Counted from the first letter of the stretch, positions 17,199 through 25,711 are shown. The stretch is 64,000 nt of DNA from CAYZJV01 sp049310885 (GCF_049310885.1 NZ_JBMDYO010000003.1:298282-362281), one strand, 5' to 3'. Made by a program: numbers and translations. The notes: generated by a model not told the origin, from the letters alone.

Positions 17199-18179
17199 TC
17201 AAAATGTCTCCTCGTTGTTATAATACAGGTTCCTTGCTGATTCGCTTTCGAGCCACTTTAGGACACTCTGGTCAAATTCCTTGGCAGAATAATAACCAAG
17301 TTTCTTCAAGCGTTCGTTACGTGCGGCTGTCTCTATGATAATCGGAACATTCCTGCCCGGCTTGACCGGTATTTCGAGTTTTGGGACATCTATTCCCAGT
17401 AGGTTCTCAGATAGATCTTCACCTACCCGATCGTAATTCTTGTTGGAATCCCACTCTTCTAAATGGACAAGGAGTTGAACCTGTTTCTTGTCTCTAATGG
17501 ATCCTACACCGAAGAGGTTCGCAAGATTAAGTATTCCTATACCCCTGATTTCCATATGATGGGCGAGCATTGGATTTTCTCCGCTTCCAATCAGGTAGGT
17601 ATCGCTGATATTCCTTAGCTTGACTGTATCGTCACTGATCAATCGGTGTCCCCGCTCGATCAATTCCAATGCTGTCTCGCTTTTACCGACCCCACTTTCT
17701 CCAGTGATGAGAACCCCGATTCCATAAACTTCGACCAAGACACCATGGATGGTTAACGTCTGAGCGAAAATTTCATCCAACATCTGGATCAACCCTCGCG
17801 AGAAGTCAGCTGAACCTAGTGCAGTCTGTAATACGGAGCAACCAGAGCGTTCTACAATTTCAATAATTCTCAGGCTCGGACGACCACCATCGCAGAAGAT
17901 GCAGGTGGGAACAGGGTAGGAGAAAAGCCGTTCTAGGGAGGATAGATTGTCCTCAGCTTCAAGCTTCTTCAAATATTGTTGTTCACCGCGACCGAATACT
18001 TGTATGCTTTCATGGCTGAATTCATCGAAGAATCCACTGAGTGGAAGTCCAGGGCGACTTATCTTTGAATTGGTAAGCTTACGTGATAGACCACTCCTGC
18101 CGGCAATACAGGTCAGCTGCAAGTGGTTATGTTCTTTCAAATCAAGATCCAGAAGATCGAGAATGGAAAAGTCTACCAT
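17199..18179 (-). CDS. hprK: HPr kinase/phosphorylase
   Basis: A 326-residue bifunctional enzyme that phosphorylates HPr on the regulatory serine and reverses the reaction. The Walker A loop ITGESGVGKSETALELIERG, the RLISDD segment and the HprK signature MEIRGIGILNLANLFG are all visible. The start at 18179 follows AAGGAGG with correct spacing; the reading from 18206 is too long. It is first in hprK-ptsH-lexA-holA. A TATAGT -10 lies about 10 bases upstream of the ribosome-binding site, with a poor -35. Together with ptsH it would sense glycolytic state. Confidence 0.95.
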   Translation of the reverse strand: MVDFSILDLLDLDLKEHNHLQLTCIAGRSGLSRKLTNSKISRPGLPLSGFFDEFSHESIQVFGRGEQQYLKKLEAEDNLSSLERLFSYPVPTCIFCDGGRPSLRIIEIVERSGCSVLQTALGSADFSRGLIQMLDEIFAQTLTIHGVLVEVYGIGVLITGESGVGKSETALELIERGHRLISDDTVKLRNISDTYLIGSGENPMLAHHMEIRGIGILNLANLFGVGSIRDKKQVQLLVHLEEWDSNKNYDRVGEDLSENLLGIDVPKLEIPVKPGRNVPIIIETAARNERLKKLGYYSAKEFDQSVLKWLESESARNLYYNNEETF

Positions 18180-18254
18180 GGTTCCTCCTTCCGCACTATA
18201 CCACATTTTATGCGGATATGTGAGCGTTTGTTAAGTAGTTTTGACTCCTCTGAT

Positions 18255-18287
18255 GGAATAAAATGCCCCGGTTGTCCCGGGGCACTT
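18255..18287 (-). terminator. Terminator after hpf
   Basis: An 8-bp GC stem (TGCCCCGG / CCGGGGCA around 18264-18284) is followed on the minus strand by TTTTATT. Confidence 0.75.
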
Positions 18288-18317
18288 ATACTTACGGCTT
18301 CCCTAAGTGGGAAGATC

Positions 18318-18620
18318 TCATTTGGTGTGTTCTTGTATTTTTCCTTTTTCCTTCCTAGCCGTAGCTTCGAGTTTGTCGACCAGAAGTTCGATACCTTCAT
18401 ACAACTCATAGCAGTCGGTATTTACCATCTTTATCGGACCCCAGGAAAAGTGGATTTTCCCATCGAGGTGATAGCCTTGCCCAACGTGCTCCTTCGCAAC
18501 CGTAATGGTCAAATCATGGATGAAGCTCTCTGCGAATGAGAGTTTTTGGAGTTTTTTATCAAAAAACTCACGCGTTGTGTCGCTCACATTGTAGTGGATT
18601 CCTTTGATTTCTAAATTCAT
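18318..18620 (-). CDS. hpf: Ribosome hibernation promoting factor (short form)
   Basis: A 100-residue HPF/YfiA-family protein (MNLEIKGIHYNVSDTTREFF). It binds the decoding centre and silences ribosomes in stationary phase or stress. It has the beta-alpha-beta-beta-beta-alpha pattern with a conserved lysine-rich C-terminal helix (LVDKLEATARKEKGKI). It lacks the C-terminal dimerisation domain of long HPF, so 100S formation would need another factor. The start follows GGAGG. It is transcribed alone, from a promoter overlaid by a strong inverted repeat, and ends at its own terminator. Confidence 0.9.
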   Translation of the reverse strand: MNLEIKGIHYNVSDTTREFFDKKLQKLSFAESFIHDLTITVAKEHVGQGYHLDGKIHFSWGPIKMVNTDCYELYEGIELLVDKLEATARKEKGKIQEHTK

Positions 18621-18637
18621 AGGTCCTCCTTCAATAA

Positions 18638-18678
18638 GGTCGTATAGAAAGGATACGACCGGCGATGGGAAAAGTCAA
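18638..18678 (-). promoter_or_regulatory. hpf promoter with operator-like inverted repeat
   Basis: Minus-strand TTGACT (18673-18678), 17 bases, TATCCT (18650-18655). A perfect inverted repeat, GGTCGTAT-7-ATACGACC (18638-18660), covers the -10 and the probable start site. It could be a repressor site or a 5'-leader hairpin. Confidence 0.6.
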
Positions 18679-18770
18679 ATGGAAAGCCGATCCTCATTTT
18701 TATTGAAAATCACACCAATTCCAATAAAAATATCTCTCTATTGCGAATTTTCATGATATGATGGAACATC

Positions 18771-20444
18771 ATGGCAAAATGGAGCAAATTTATACGCATC
18801 CTGTTGTATGTGCTCTTTATTCTTGTTCTATCGGTAAGTCTATTCGATGCAGCCAAAGTAGATATTGACTCCGTTTGGAAATCACCTTCGCATGAATTAT
18901 CCGAGGGCTGGACCTTAACTGTTGAGGGTCTTGTGGTGGATGACGATTTTTCTGTGCCTACGGTTGTTGATATCGGATCATTGAAAGGAAAATCTATCAT
19001 CCTTTCCAGGAAATTGAGCGAAGATGGGACCGCTACCAACAGTCTCATGTTCCGAACTTCTCAGAAGACGGTACAGGTATATCTTGATGGAGTAGAGATC
19101 TATAACTACGATGCGAATCTCTCCTCGAGACGAGGTAAAATTCCCGGCTATATCAGTCATTTCGTTTGGTTGCCGAAAGACTATAGAGGAAAGATTGTTG
19201 AGATAGCTATGGTTGGTCATAGCGAGAAGACCAGTGGAACTTTCTATCCTGTTTATCTTGGATCACGGGTTTCTCAGATCATGGAATTGTTGATCTATGA
19301 TGGTTTTTCCCTATTTTTCGGTATCCTCATACTCCTTACATCGGCAACAGTGTTCCTGCTCGCAGTTACTCTGTTCAGGAAGATGGAAGTGCGTAAGAGT
19401 GCGGTTGCATTCGCAGGAATCGAATTGTGCGCCGGTACGTGGATAGTAAGTGGCAGCATGTCAGTTCAACTGCTTATCCATAACCAGGTCTTTATGTTGC
19501 TTGCGGGAGTGGTCTCCATGTATCTACTTCCAGTGTTTATAACACGTTTTGTAACAACCATGTACAAGATTCCACAATCGTTCCATTTTAGTCGGGTAGT
19601 ACAGATTTTTCCTATAGCGTTCATTGTCTTTTCCTTGTTGCAGTATTATAACGTGGCGACCTACTATGCATCGTTCACTCCTGGGGCGATTGTTCTCTTC
19701 ATCTATCTTCTGGCACTGGTGTGGTTCTGTTATAAGGCCTACAGACAGGGGAATAGAGAGATACGGCAATTCTTAATCGCTATTCTATGGTTACTGTCAT
19801 CCGTTTTTGGGGAGTTGGTACTCCTGCTTCTTCCACGACATACCTTGTTGAACGCACTGGTCTTCCATGTTGCAATACTTGCATTCGGACTCGTGTTGCT
19901 GAGACAAGTATTGCACCATGTCATGATCTTTGTCGAGCAACGCGGTAAAGAGGAGTATCTGCTCTCTTTGGCCAATACAGATGGTTTGACTGGAGTAGCG
20001 AATCGACGGGCATTTGAAGATCGGCTTTCTACGCTGAGGGGAAAACCATTTGAAAATCCAGTGGGTTTGATGATATTCGATGTCAACAATCTCAAAGAAC
20101 TCAACGATGAAAAGGGACATGTGGCAGGTGATGAATTGTTGAAGTTGATTGCGGGTACCCTCGAAAAGAGTTTCTCCCAAGTAGGTACTGTCTACAGAAT
20201 TGGAGGAGATGAATTTGCCATGATCTGTTCTCCTTGTAGTACAGAACGATATGAAGTCGCTCGAGATGCATTGTTTACCGAACATAGGGAATTGGGTGAC
20301 GCTTCTTCCGCTGTAAGTATTGCCTTTGGTGAGGCTTTCTGGGCAAAGGAAGATGACTTCGAATCAATCGATGAATTGTTTTCCGTTGCCGATGGTAGAA
20401 TGTACAAACATAAGATAGAGATGAAGCGGGGAGTGGTTAGGTAG
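18771..20444 (+). CDS. Diguanylate cyclase with 7TM-DISM-type sensor
   Basis: A 557-residue membrane signalling protein. A signal anchor (about 8-26) is followed by an extracytoplasmic beta-rich domain (about 30-165), then seven hydrophobic segments (about 175-385) in the 7TMR-DISM layout, a short linker and a C-terminal GGDEF domain (about 400-555). The active-site loop RIGGDEFAMI is intact, so c-di-GMP synthesis is expected. An inhibitory RxxD site is not obvious. The domain start ANTDGLTGVANRRAF is canonical. No typical ribosome-binding site precedes the ATG. It is a single gene, converging on rpoN with an 8-base overlap. The ligand is unknown. Confidence 0.92.
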   Translation: MAKWSKFIRILLYVLFILVLSVSLFDAAKVDIDSVWKSPSHELSEGWTLTVEGLVVDDDFSVPTVVDIGSLKGKSIILSRKLSEDGTATNSLMFRTSQKTVQVYLDGVEIYNYDANLSSRRGKIPGYISHFVWLPKDYRGKIVEIAMVGHSEKTSGTFYPVYLGSRVSQIMELLIYDGFSLFFGILILLTSATVFLLAVTLFRKMEVRKSAVAFAGIELCAGTWIVSGSMSVQLLIHNQVFMLLAGVVSMYLLPVFITRFVTTMYKIPQSFHFSRVVQIFPIAFIVFSLLQYYNVATYYASFTPGAIVLFIYLLALVWFCYKAYRQGNREIRQFLIAILWLLSSVFGELVLLLLPRHTLLNALVFHVAILAFGLVLLRQVLHHVMIFVEQRGKEEYLLSLANTDGLTGVANRRAFEDRLSTLRGKPFENPVGLMIFDVNNLKELNDEKGHVAGDELLKLIAGTLEKSFSQVGTVYRIGGDEFAMICSPCSTERYEVARDALFTEHRELGDASSAVSIAFGEAFWAKEDDFESIDELFSVADGRMYKHKIEMKRGVVR

Positions 20445-21858
20445 GGCGCTCATAAGAGGAATCGATGTGAAGATTCTTTCGGTATTTGCTCACAGTCCTT
20501 CGTGCGATCTTGATACCCTTTTGTGCTAATTGATCCGCAATCTTCTGGTCCGACAAAGGTTTTTCGCCATCGTGTTGTTCGATCATTTCTTTAACCATAT
20601 CCATGACTGCACGTTTTGATACATCTTCCTTACCAGGAATGGTCGTCTGCAAAGCCGAACTGAACAGTTCTTTAATGGGGAGTATTCCCCAATCTGTGTC
20701 TATGTATTTACCTTGTACGGCTCGGCTGATGGTAGTCTCATGTAGAGAGAGCTCTTCGGCAATCTGACGATAAGTCAGTGGCTTTAGGTAGCGTGGCCCT
20801 CTGAGGAAAAAACCATGTTGGAATTTTAGAAGCTCCAACCCGATTTTCTTCATTGTTTCACTACGCATATGTATTTGTGAGATCAATTGGTTGGCCGATT
20901 TAACAGCATTGTTGATATATGCTGTCGTTTCATCATGTGCACTATCTCGAGGATCAGCTGAGAGAGAGGTAAATTCCGGATCAATAGTGAGTGTAGGAAG
21001 AACCTCGGTATTCAATCGCAATTGTAGCCTTCCCTCGATCTTTCTGACAAAGAGGTCCGGTACAACATAATGTGTTTCCATGGTATCGTACTGGAGGCCA
21101 GGGAATGGATTCAGGGTCTTCAAATACCGATAGATATTCTGGACCTCTTCTTCACTCGTCTGAAGATCTCTGGCTACCTCTTTTATCTTGTTCAAGCGTA
21201 AGAGTTCCAGATACTCATAGACTATCCGGGAAAAAATACCCAGTTCCCTCGTGGAGAGATTGTCGGCTTTTGCCTGGAGAACCAGAGACTGCCGGAAATC
21301 GTCGGCCGCTATACCAGGTGGATCCAGACTCTGCACAATGGGAAGTGTCGCTAGCAAAAGGCGTCGCTTTTCCCCTTTTGCCAAAGTCTCCACAGGGTTG
21401 CGATGGAATCCATTGTGATCTAGATTGCTGATTATCATCTTACCGAGTTCGTATTCGGTTTCACTGATTTTCAGACATCCCAATTGTCGAAGCAGGTAAT
21501 CCTGAAGGGTCTCTGATGTCGTCAGAGTACCCTCGAGGAATTGTTGGTTCTTATCAGAGGCCTCTTGATCATAATTGCTCGAAAGTCTGACTGTCGATCG
21601 GTATGTAGAGGGATCGTAAGCAGCACTATCGCTGAAATCATCGTCAGGTCGACTGCGCTGTTCTTGTTCTGATATACGTTCGATTGAAACGGATCTGTCG
21701 GTAGGAATTTCCAACGCTGGGTTCTGTTCAATCTCAGTCTTTATTCTCTGCTGTAATTCGAGAGTGGACATAGCCAGGATTTCGAAAGTCTGGATGAGTT
21801 GGGGAGAGAGTGTCAGCTGTTGTTTGAGTGATTGTTGTAAACCTAATGAGGGACTCAT
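20437..21858 (-). CDS. rpoN: RNA polymerase sigma-54 factor
   Basis: A 473-residue sigma-54. The glutamine-rich N-terminal activator-interaction region (LGLQQSLKQQLTLSPQLIQT) is followed by an acidic linker, the core-binding domain and the C-terminal RpoN box ARRTVSKYRK, which reads -24 elements. It overlaps lptB by 4 bases and is last in the ymdB-to-rpoN operon; lptB-rpoN linkage is common in diderm bacteria. No sigma-54 activator (AAA+ enhancer-binding protein) lies in this window, and I did not find a clear -24/-12 promoter by eye. Confidence 0.95.
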   Translation of the reverse strand: MSPSLGLQQSLKQQLTLSPQLIQTFEILAMSTLELQQRIKTEIEQNPALEIPTDRSVSIERISEQEQRSRPDDDFSDSAAYDPSTYRSTVRLSSNYDQEASDKNQQFLEGTLTTSETLQDYLLRQLGCLKISETEYELGKMIISNLDHNGFHRNPVETLAKGEKRRLLLATLPIVQSLDPPGIAADDFRQSLVLQAKADNLSTRELGIFSRIVYEYLELLRLNKIKEVARDLQTSEEEVQNIYRYLKTLNPFPGLQYDTMETHYVVPDLFVRKIEGRLQLRLNTEVLPTLTIDPEFTSLSADPRDSAHDETTAYINNAVKSANQLISQIHMRSETMKKIGLELLKFQHGFFLRGPRYLKPLTYRQIAEELSLHETTISRAVQGKYIDTDWGILPIKELFSSALQTTIPGKEDVSKRAVMDMVKEMIEQHDGEKPLSDQKIADQLAQKGIKIARRTVSKYRKNLHIDSSYERPT

Positions 21859-22610
21859 ATGCTATCACCTTCAGAAAAATCCTCACCAAAATAGATTCTC
21901 CGGGCTTCGGAGTTTTGTAAAAGCTCTTCCCGCTTCCCGCTTGCAAGAATCTCCCCCTCATTGATAATGTGGGATTCGTGTGTTATGGCCAACGTATCCC
22001 GGACATTGTGATCGGTTATTAAAATACCGATGCCTTTTTCAGAGAGTCTCTTCACCAAACGTTTTATTTCATACACTGCTTTTGGGTCGATTCCTGCGAA
22101 AGGTTCATCGAGTAAAAGGAACAGCGGATTACTTGCCAAGCTTCTTGCGATTTCAGTCCTGCGACGTTCTCCTCCACTGAGTGTATAGCCGAACTGTTTC
22201 CTAATTGGAACAAGCCCGAATTCATCCAAGAGTTGTTCCACCACAGAATGTTTCTCTTCCTTCATAAGATCACTTCTGGTCTCGACTACAAGTTTGATAT
22301 TATCTTCTACACTCAGTTTTCGGAAGATGGATGGTTCTTGCGGTAGGTAAGAGAGACCAAGTCTGGACCGTCGGTACATGGGCAAATTTGTTACATCCTG
22401 ATGATTGAGGATTATCGAACCACCATCCGAACGAATGAACCCTACGACCATATAGAACATGGTAGTTTTGCCAGCTCCGTTTGGACCAAGTAACCCGATA
22501 ATTTGTCCCGACTCCATAGCAAGGGATACATCCTTAACGACCATTTTCCTTCCGTATCGTTTTGCGAGATGGTTCATCTGAAGGGTTGCGTGTTTCATGA
22601 CTTCAACCAT
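21855..22610 (-). CDS. lptB: LPS-export-type ABC transporter ATPase
   Basis: A 251-residue ATPase of the LptB family. It has Walker A GLLGPNGAGKTTMFYM, a YLPQEPSIFRKLSV Q-loop, the signature LSGGERRRTEIARSLA and Walker B FLLLDEPFAGIDP. The R-R-x-E-I-A-R-x-L-A variant after the signature is typical of LptB. It powers lipopolysaccharide or glycolipid extraction from the inner membrane with LptF/G, which are not in this window. It overlaps the lptA-like stop by 8 bases. The start at 22610 has GGGA nearby; 22598 is possible. Confidence 0.93.
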   Translation of the reverse strand: MVEVMKHATLQMNHLAKRYGRKMVVKDVSLAMESGQIIGLLGPNGAGKTTMFYMVVGFIRSDGGSIILNHQDVTNLPMYRRSRLGLSYLPQEPSIFRKLSVEDNIKLVVETRSDLMKEEKHSVVEQLLDEFGLVPIRKQFGYTLSGGERRRTEIARSLASNPLFLLLDEPFAGIDPKAVYEIKRLVKRLSEKGIGILITDHNVRDTLAITHESHIINEGEILASGKREELLQNSEARRIYFGEDFSEGDSI

Positions 22611-23250
22611 TGACTGTCCCTTTTATGGTTCCTTCCATGACAATTTCGTCTGTTTGTAGATTAATGGTTGTTACAGATGAACGATAGCTATCGTTTTTCC
22701 AGGTTACTTCAGAATTTCCGATCAAGGCCAGTAGCATAGCATTACGGTCATATTCTATGCTGTCTGCGCGACAAACCATGGGACCGGAATCGGTGTGTCG
22801 CAAAAGCTTCGCTGCAATTTGCAGTTTCATCAATCCTTTGGTCCGGTTGTATGAAAGATAGGCTCCCGAAGCCACAACTTCGTTTTCCAAGTCTTGGATT
22901 TCCACCCATCCATCGACCAGCAATTGTTCTGTCTCCCGGTCAAAAGATATTTCATTACAGTTGATTATGATATTGTTATCTGTATCAGTAATTCGTACTG
23001 ATCCCTCTCCAACAATATAGCGAGCTTGAGGACCAATCAATTCTATCCTTTGTGCTTCGAATTGGATGCTACCTACAGATACGACGGCACCTTGGCTAAG
23101 AAGGATCGATTCTCGTCCCTCTCGCATGACAGCTCTTGTGTACCCTCCTCGAAAGGAGATGGGCGTCGCGCCAGACAGAGATCCTACCATGGTAAAAAGG
23201 AGTAGAAGGATAACGGGTATGCACCTTTTGTAGTGTGTGTGACTATTCAT
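22603..23250 (-). CDS. lptA: LptA/OstA-like periplasmic protein
   Basis: A 215-residue exported protein with a signal peptide (about 10-27). It is followed by beta-strand repeats of the OstA type (VGEGSVRITDTDNNIIINCN; VDGWVEIQDLENEVVASGAY). LptA forms the periplasmic bridge for lipopolysaccharide transport. The identification rests on the repeat pattern and on its place between lptC-like and lptB genes. It overlaps both by 8 bases. Whether the organism makes true lipopolysaccharide or another glycolipid is unknown; many spirochaetes lack classical LPS. Confidence 0.78.
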   Translation of the reverse strand: MNSHTHYKRCIPVILLLLFTMVGSLSGATPISFRGGYTRAVMREGRESILLSQGAVVSVGSIQFEAQRIELIGPQARYIVGEGSVRITDTDNNIIINCNEISFDRETEQLLVDGWVEIQDLENEVVASGAYLSYNRTKGLMKLQIAAKLLRHTDSGPMVCRADSIEYDRNAMLLALIGNSEVTWKNDSYRSSVTTINLQTDEIVMEGTIKGTVNG

Positions 23251-23803
23251 AGCTGATGCTTCCCTCCTCTACGTGGTCAAACTCGAATATTGCTGATGCG
23301 AAGTCTCCGCTAAATCCGGTTCCACGCAGTATATCATGTTCTTTCATTGTTATGGTGACCATTGCATCGGATGTGCCGTAGGCTTTTTTATTTTGGTTGT
23401 CCCATTGCAAGGCTTCCGCCTCGATAGTGAAATCGTCGGTATGGTTGCGGAGTAAGACCCCTTTTTCCATCGAGATGTTATTGTTGGAGGTGTCTACTTC
23501 AGCAGCACCAAAAGAGCCAGAGAATACCAGCATATCGGAATTATCGAATTGGTTAAAAACGGCCTCAGTGATATAAGCTTTTTCCGCATCCTGGTAGACT
23601 TCTATAAGTTCAGCATCGATTCTGATCGGTTCCATTCCGTCCACACCCAGCAGATAGCGGGTCTCTTCCAAACGCATGTCGGGAAACTCTGCGGGACGGC
23701 CACTACCTAGTTCCTCCTCAGGCGCAAAGGAACACGAAAGGAGGAGTATGAGTATTGCTCCTACCAAGAGAGTGGACCTTGTACGTTGTGCCAGTTTCGC
23801 CAT
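23243..23803 (-). CDS. lptC: LptC-like lipoprotein
   Basis: A 186-residue protein with a lipoprotein signal (ILILLLSCS, cysteine about residue 25). It is followed by a beta-jellyroll-type region similar to LptC (RIDAELIEVYQDAEKAYI; VFSGSFGAAEVDT). Canonical LptC is anchored by a transmembrane helix; here a lipid anchor is likely. Context (lptC-lptA-lptB-rpoN) supports the call more than sequence motifs do. A GAGGAAG ribosome site precedes the ATG. The acidic, lipidated N-terminus is typical of spirochaetal lipoproteins. Confidence 0.72.
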   Translation of the reverse strand: MAKLAQRTRSTLLVGAILILLLSCSFAPEEELGSGRPAEFPDMRLEETRYLLGVDGMEPIRIDAELIEVYQDAEKAYITEAVFNQFDNSDMLVFSGSFGAAEVDTSNNNISMEKGVLLRNHTDDFTIEAEALQWDNQNKKAYGTSDAMVTITMKEHDILRGTGFSGDFASAIFEFDHVEEGSISYE

Positions 23804-23820
23804 ACGATGCTTCCTCTGGG

Positions 23821-24234
23821 CTAATTCTCTTCAATGATCCTCGTGACTTCAGGAGTATATTCGCCCGATTTTGCTTTGGAGAATAACCTGCTGATGAAAA
23901 ATCCTAAACCGATTCCCGCTATCCCTCCAATAATCCGTACTCCTTCACCCACTTCTGCATTGAAGAGCGATGGTAGGTAGTAACCGACAGGGAACAAGAG
24001 TATGGGGACCAAAAGTGCGATGAAACCGGCTGTCACCGTCTTCCCGGGAGGAAGGTAGATCTCTACGGTATCCCCAATCGAAAGATTTCTATCTGTGCCG
24101 TTATGGGCATTGAAGGTCTTTCCTTTGGTAGCGCAAAAGGTTCCGGCCTTGCAATTCGCACAGGTATCTGTCTCACATGAGACGGTGATGATATTATTAT
24201 TCTTTATCGCAACAACTGATGCGTGTTCATACAT
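23821..24234 (-). CDS. RseC/MucC-family membrane protein
   Basis: A 137-residue protein with an N-terminal SoxR-reducing/RseC-type domain. It carries a cysteine set (CETDTCANCKAGTFC), likely for metal or Fe-S binding, followed by two transmembrane helices (about 75-95 and 105-122). Relatives act in redox control (RseC with Rnf/Rsx) or sigma-E regulation. The start at 24234 is set by AGGAG 6 bases upstream; longer readings lack a site. It lies within the ymdB-lpt operon. The exact role is unknown. Confidence 0.82.
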   Translation of the reverse strand: MYEHASVVAIKNNNIITVSCETDTCANCKAGTFCATKGKTFNAHNGTDRNLSIGDTVEIYLPPGKTVTAGFIALLVPILLFPVGYYLPSLFNAEVGEGVRIIGGIAGIGLGFFISRLFSKAKSGEYTPEVTRIIEEN

Positions 24235-24255
24235 ATATAGCTCCTTCACGCCTTT

Positions 24256-25068
24256 TTAGGAGGCGCCTTTATCCTCAATAATTTTCACTTGCTCTTTTAC
24301 GAGCTCGATATTGGTTGCTTTTCCGGATTCATTTATATCAACTATAACACCTTGGAGTTCGATTTTGCCCCAGTTTTCCTGTGAGCGGGAAGGTATTTGT
24401 GTCAGGAACCTTTCAATTTCGGTCGAGGCGTCGAACCCTCCCACTCCTGTGGGACTTCCACAGCGACCGTTGTCGGTGATCATTGCTGTTCCATGGGGTA
24501 GGATTCGGGCATCTGATGTTAAAACTTTGGTGTGTGTGCCTATCATTGCGGAGGCTCTTCCATCGACATGGTGGGCCATCGTCTGTTTTTCCGCAGTCGT
24601 GGATGCATGGAATTGGATGCAGATGGCATCAGTTTCCGATTTCATTCTTTCCAGCAGGGCATTTGCACCAAGATAGGGATTCCCAAGATGCGTTCGAGGA
24701 AAATCAGAATTTCCTAAAAGGACGATAAATCCAACTTTCTTGCCCTTAATCTCTACTATCCTATAGCCTCTACCGGGATTACCAGCAGGATAATTGGCCG
24801 GACGAATAATCCTGCCGTTTTTAGCGATATGTTCTACCATATCTTTCTTGAAGTAGGTCTTTTCACCTGTTGTGATCAAATCCACACCAATTTTCAATAA
24901 TTGGAGGGCATGGTTCTTTCCGATGCCAAACCCATTGGTCGTTCCTTCGCCATTAGCTACGACAAAGTCGATTTCCTTCTCTTTTTTCAATATTTTTAAT
25001 CCATCGCGAATTGCGTGGATTCCTGGACGGCCAACTATTTCTCCAAGAAACAGGATACGAATATTCAT
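24256..25068 (-). CDS. ymdB: YmdB-family metallophosphoesterase homologue with altered metal site
   Basis: A 270-residue TIGR00282-type protein; Bacillus YmdB is a cyclic-nucleotide phosphodiesterase and global regulator. The fold landmarks are present (ILFLGEIVGRPG, RPANYPAGNPGRG, FHASTTAEK, DGRASAMIGTHTK). Of seven metal ligands known in YmdB, only Glu41, His154 and His179 remain. Asp8 becomes Glu10, Asn40 becomes Gly42, Asn67-His68 becomes Glu69-Lys70, and the last His becomes Lys181. Catalysis of the usual kind is doubtful. The ATG at 25068 has no ribosome site and a -10 ends 6 bases before it. It heads the rseC-lptCAB-rpoN operon. Confidence 0.87.
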   Translation of the reverse strand: MNIRILFLGEIVGRPGIHAIRDGLKILKKEKEIDFVVANGEGTTNGFGIGKNHALQLLKIGVDLITTGEKTYFKKDMVEHIAKNGRIIRPANYPAGNPGRGYRIVEIKGKKVGFIVLLGNSDFPRTHLGNPYLGANALLERMKSETDAICIQFHASTTAEKQTMAHHVDGRASAMIGTHTKVLTSDARILPHGTAMITDNGRCGSPTGVGGFDASTEIERFLTQIPSRSQENWGKIELQGVIVDINESGKATNIELVKEQVKIIEDKGAS

Positions 25069-25074
25069 AACTAT

Positions 25075-25103
25075 ACTGTAGAGTTCTTTCAAACCTTTTT
25101 CAA
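25075..25103 (-). promoter_or_regulatory. Promoter of the ymdB-lpt-rpoN operon, leaderless geometry
   Basis: Minus-strand TTGAAA (25098-25103), 17 bases, TACAGT (25075-25080), ending 6 bases before the ymdB ATG. TATAGT one step downstream is an overlapping alternative. Confidence 0.5.
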
Positions 25104-25142
25104 GTTTCCCTCGTCCCTCTGTAGCCCTTCCTGGGACTTAAG

Positions 25143-25182
25143 GAAAAAAATACCCCGGACCGAGGGAAGATGTGGTCCGGGG
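25143..25182 (-). terminator. Terminator after tpx
   Basis: A 9-bp GC stem, CCCCGGACC / GGTCCGGGG (25153-25161 with 25174-25182), is followed on the minus strand by TATTTTTTT. Confidence 0.85.
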
Positions 25183-25207
25183 TGAAAAACGATATAACGA
25201 GAGAGAT

Positions 25208-25696
25208 TTAGGCTCGCACTGCTGCCAGTGCCGCTTCATAATTCGGGTGATCGGTTACCTCTGGTACATACTCGACATATTTTACGGTATTATTTTCGTC
25301 CAAGAGAAAAATCGATCTTGCGATCAAGCCAACATTTGGCAGATATGCTCCGAATGTGTGGGCGAAATCGCGGTCTTTGTAGTCACTGACAGTGATCACA
25401 TGGTCAACTCCAGCAGCACCACACCATCGAGCTTGCGCGAACGGAAGATCCATGGAGATGGTGATTACCGTTACATCATCTAGGCTCGTAGCTTCTTTAT
25501 TAAATCTACGGACCTCTGCATCGCACACCGAAGTGTCCAAAGATGGTACGGCAACGATGAGTTTCTTTCCTTTCACTTCACTCAGTCTGAAAGTTCCCAG
25601 GTCATTTTTCACTGCTTTAAAGTCGGCTATGGTATCTCCGACATGTATTTCTGTTCCAGCCAGTTCTACTGGTGTGCCTCCGAATGTAACTTTCAT
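25208..25696 (-). CDS. tpx: Thiol peroxidase (atypical 2-Cys peroxiredoxin)
   Basis: A 162-residue cytosolic or periplasmic peroxidase that reduces hydroperoxides with thioredoxin. The peroxidatic Cys58 lies in PSLDTSVCDAEVRRF and the resolving Cys92 in QARWCGA, matching Tpx spacing. MKVTFGGTPVELAG is the usual N-terminus, so the start at 25696 is preferred to 25714. A purine-rich AAGGAAGG site fits it. It is a single gene with its own promoter, a palindrome near the start site and a terminator, opposite tRNA-Leu and near superoxide dismutase. That suggests an oxidative-stress set. Confidence 0.95.
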   Translation of the reverse strand: MKVTFGGTPVELAGTEIHVGDTIADFKAVKNDLGTFRLSEVKGKKLIVAVPSLDTSVCDAEVRRFNKEATSLDDVTVITISMDLPFAQARWCGAAGVDHVITVSDYKDRDFAHTFGAYLPNVGLIARSIFLLDENNTVKYVEYVPEVTDHPNYEAALAAVRA

Positions 25697-25711
25697 AAAA
25701 ATACCTTCCTT

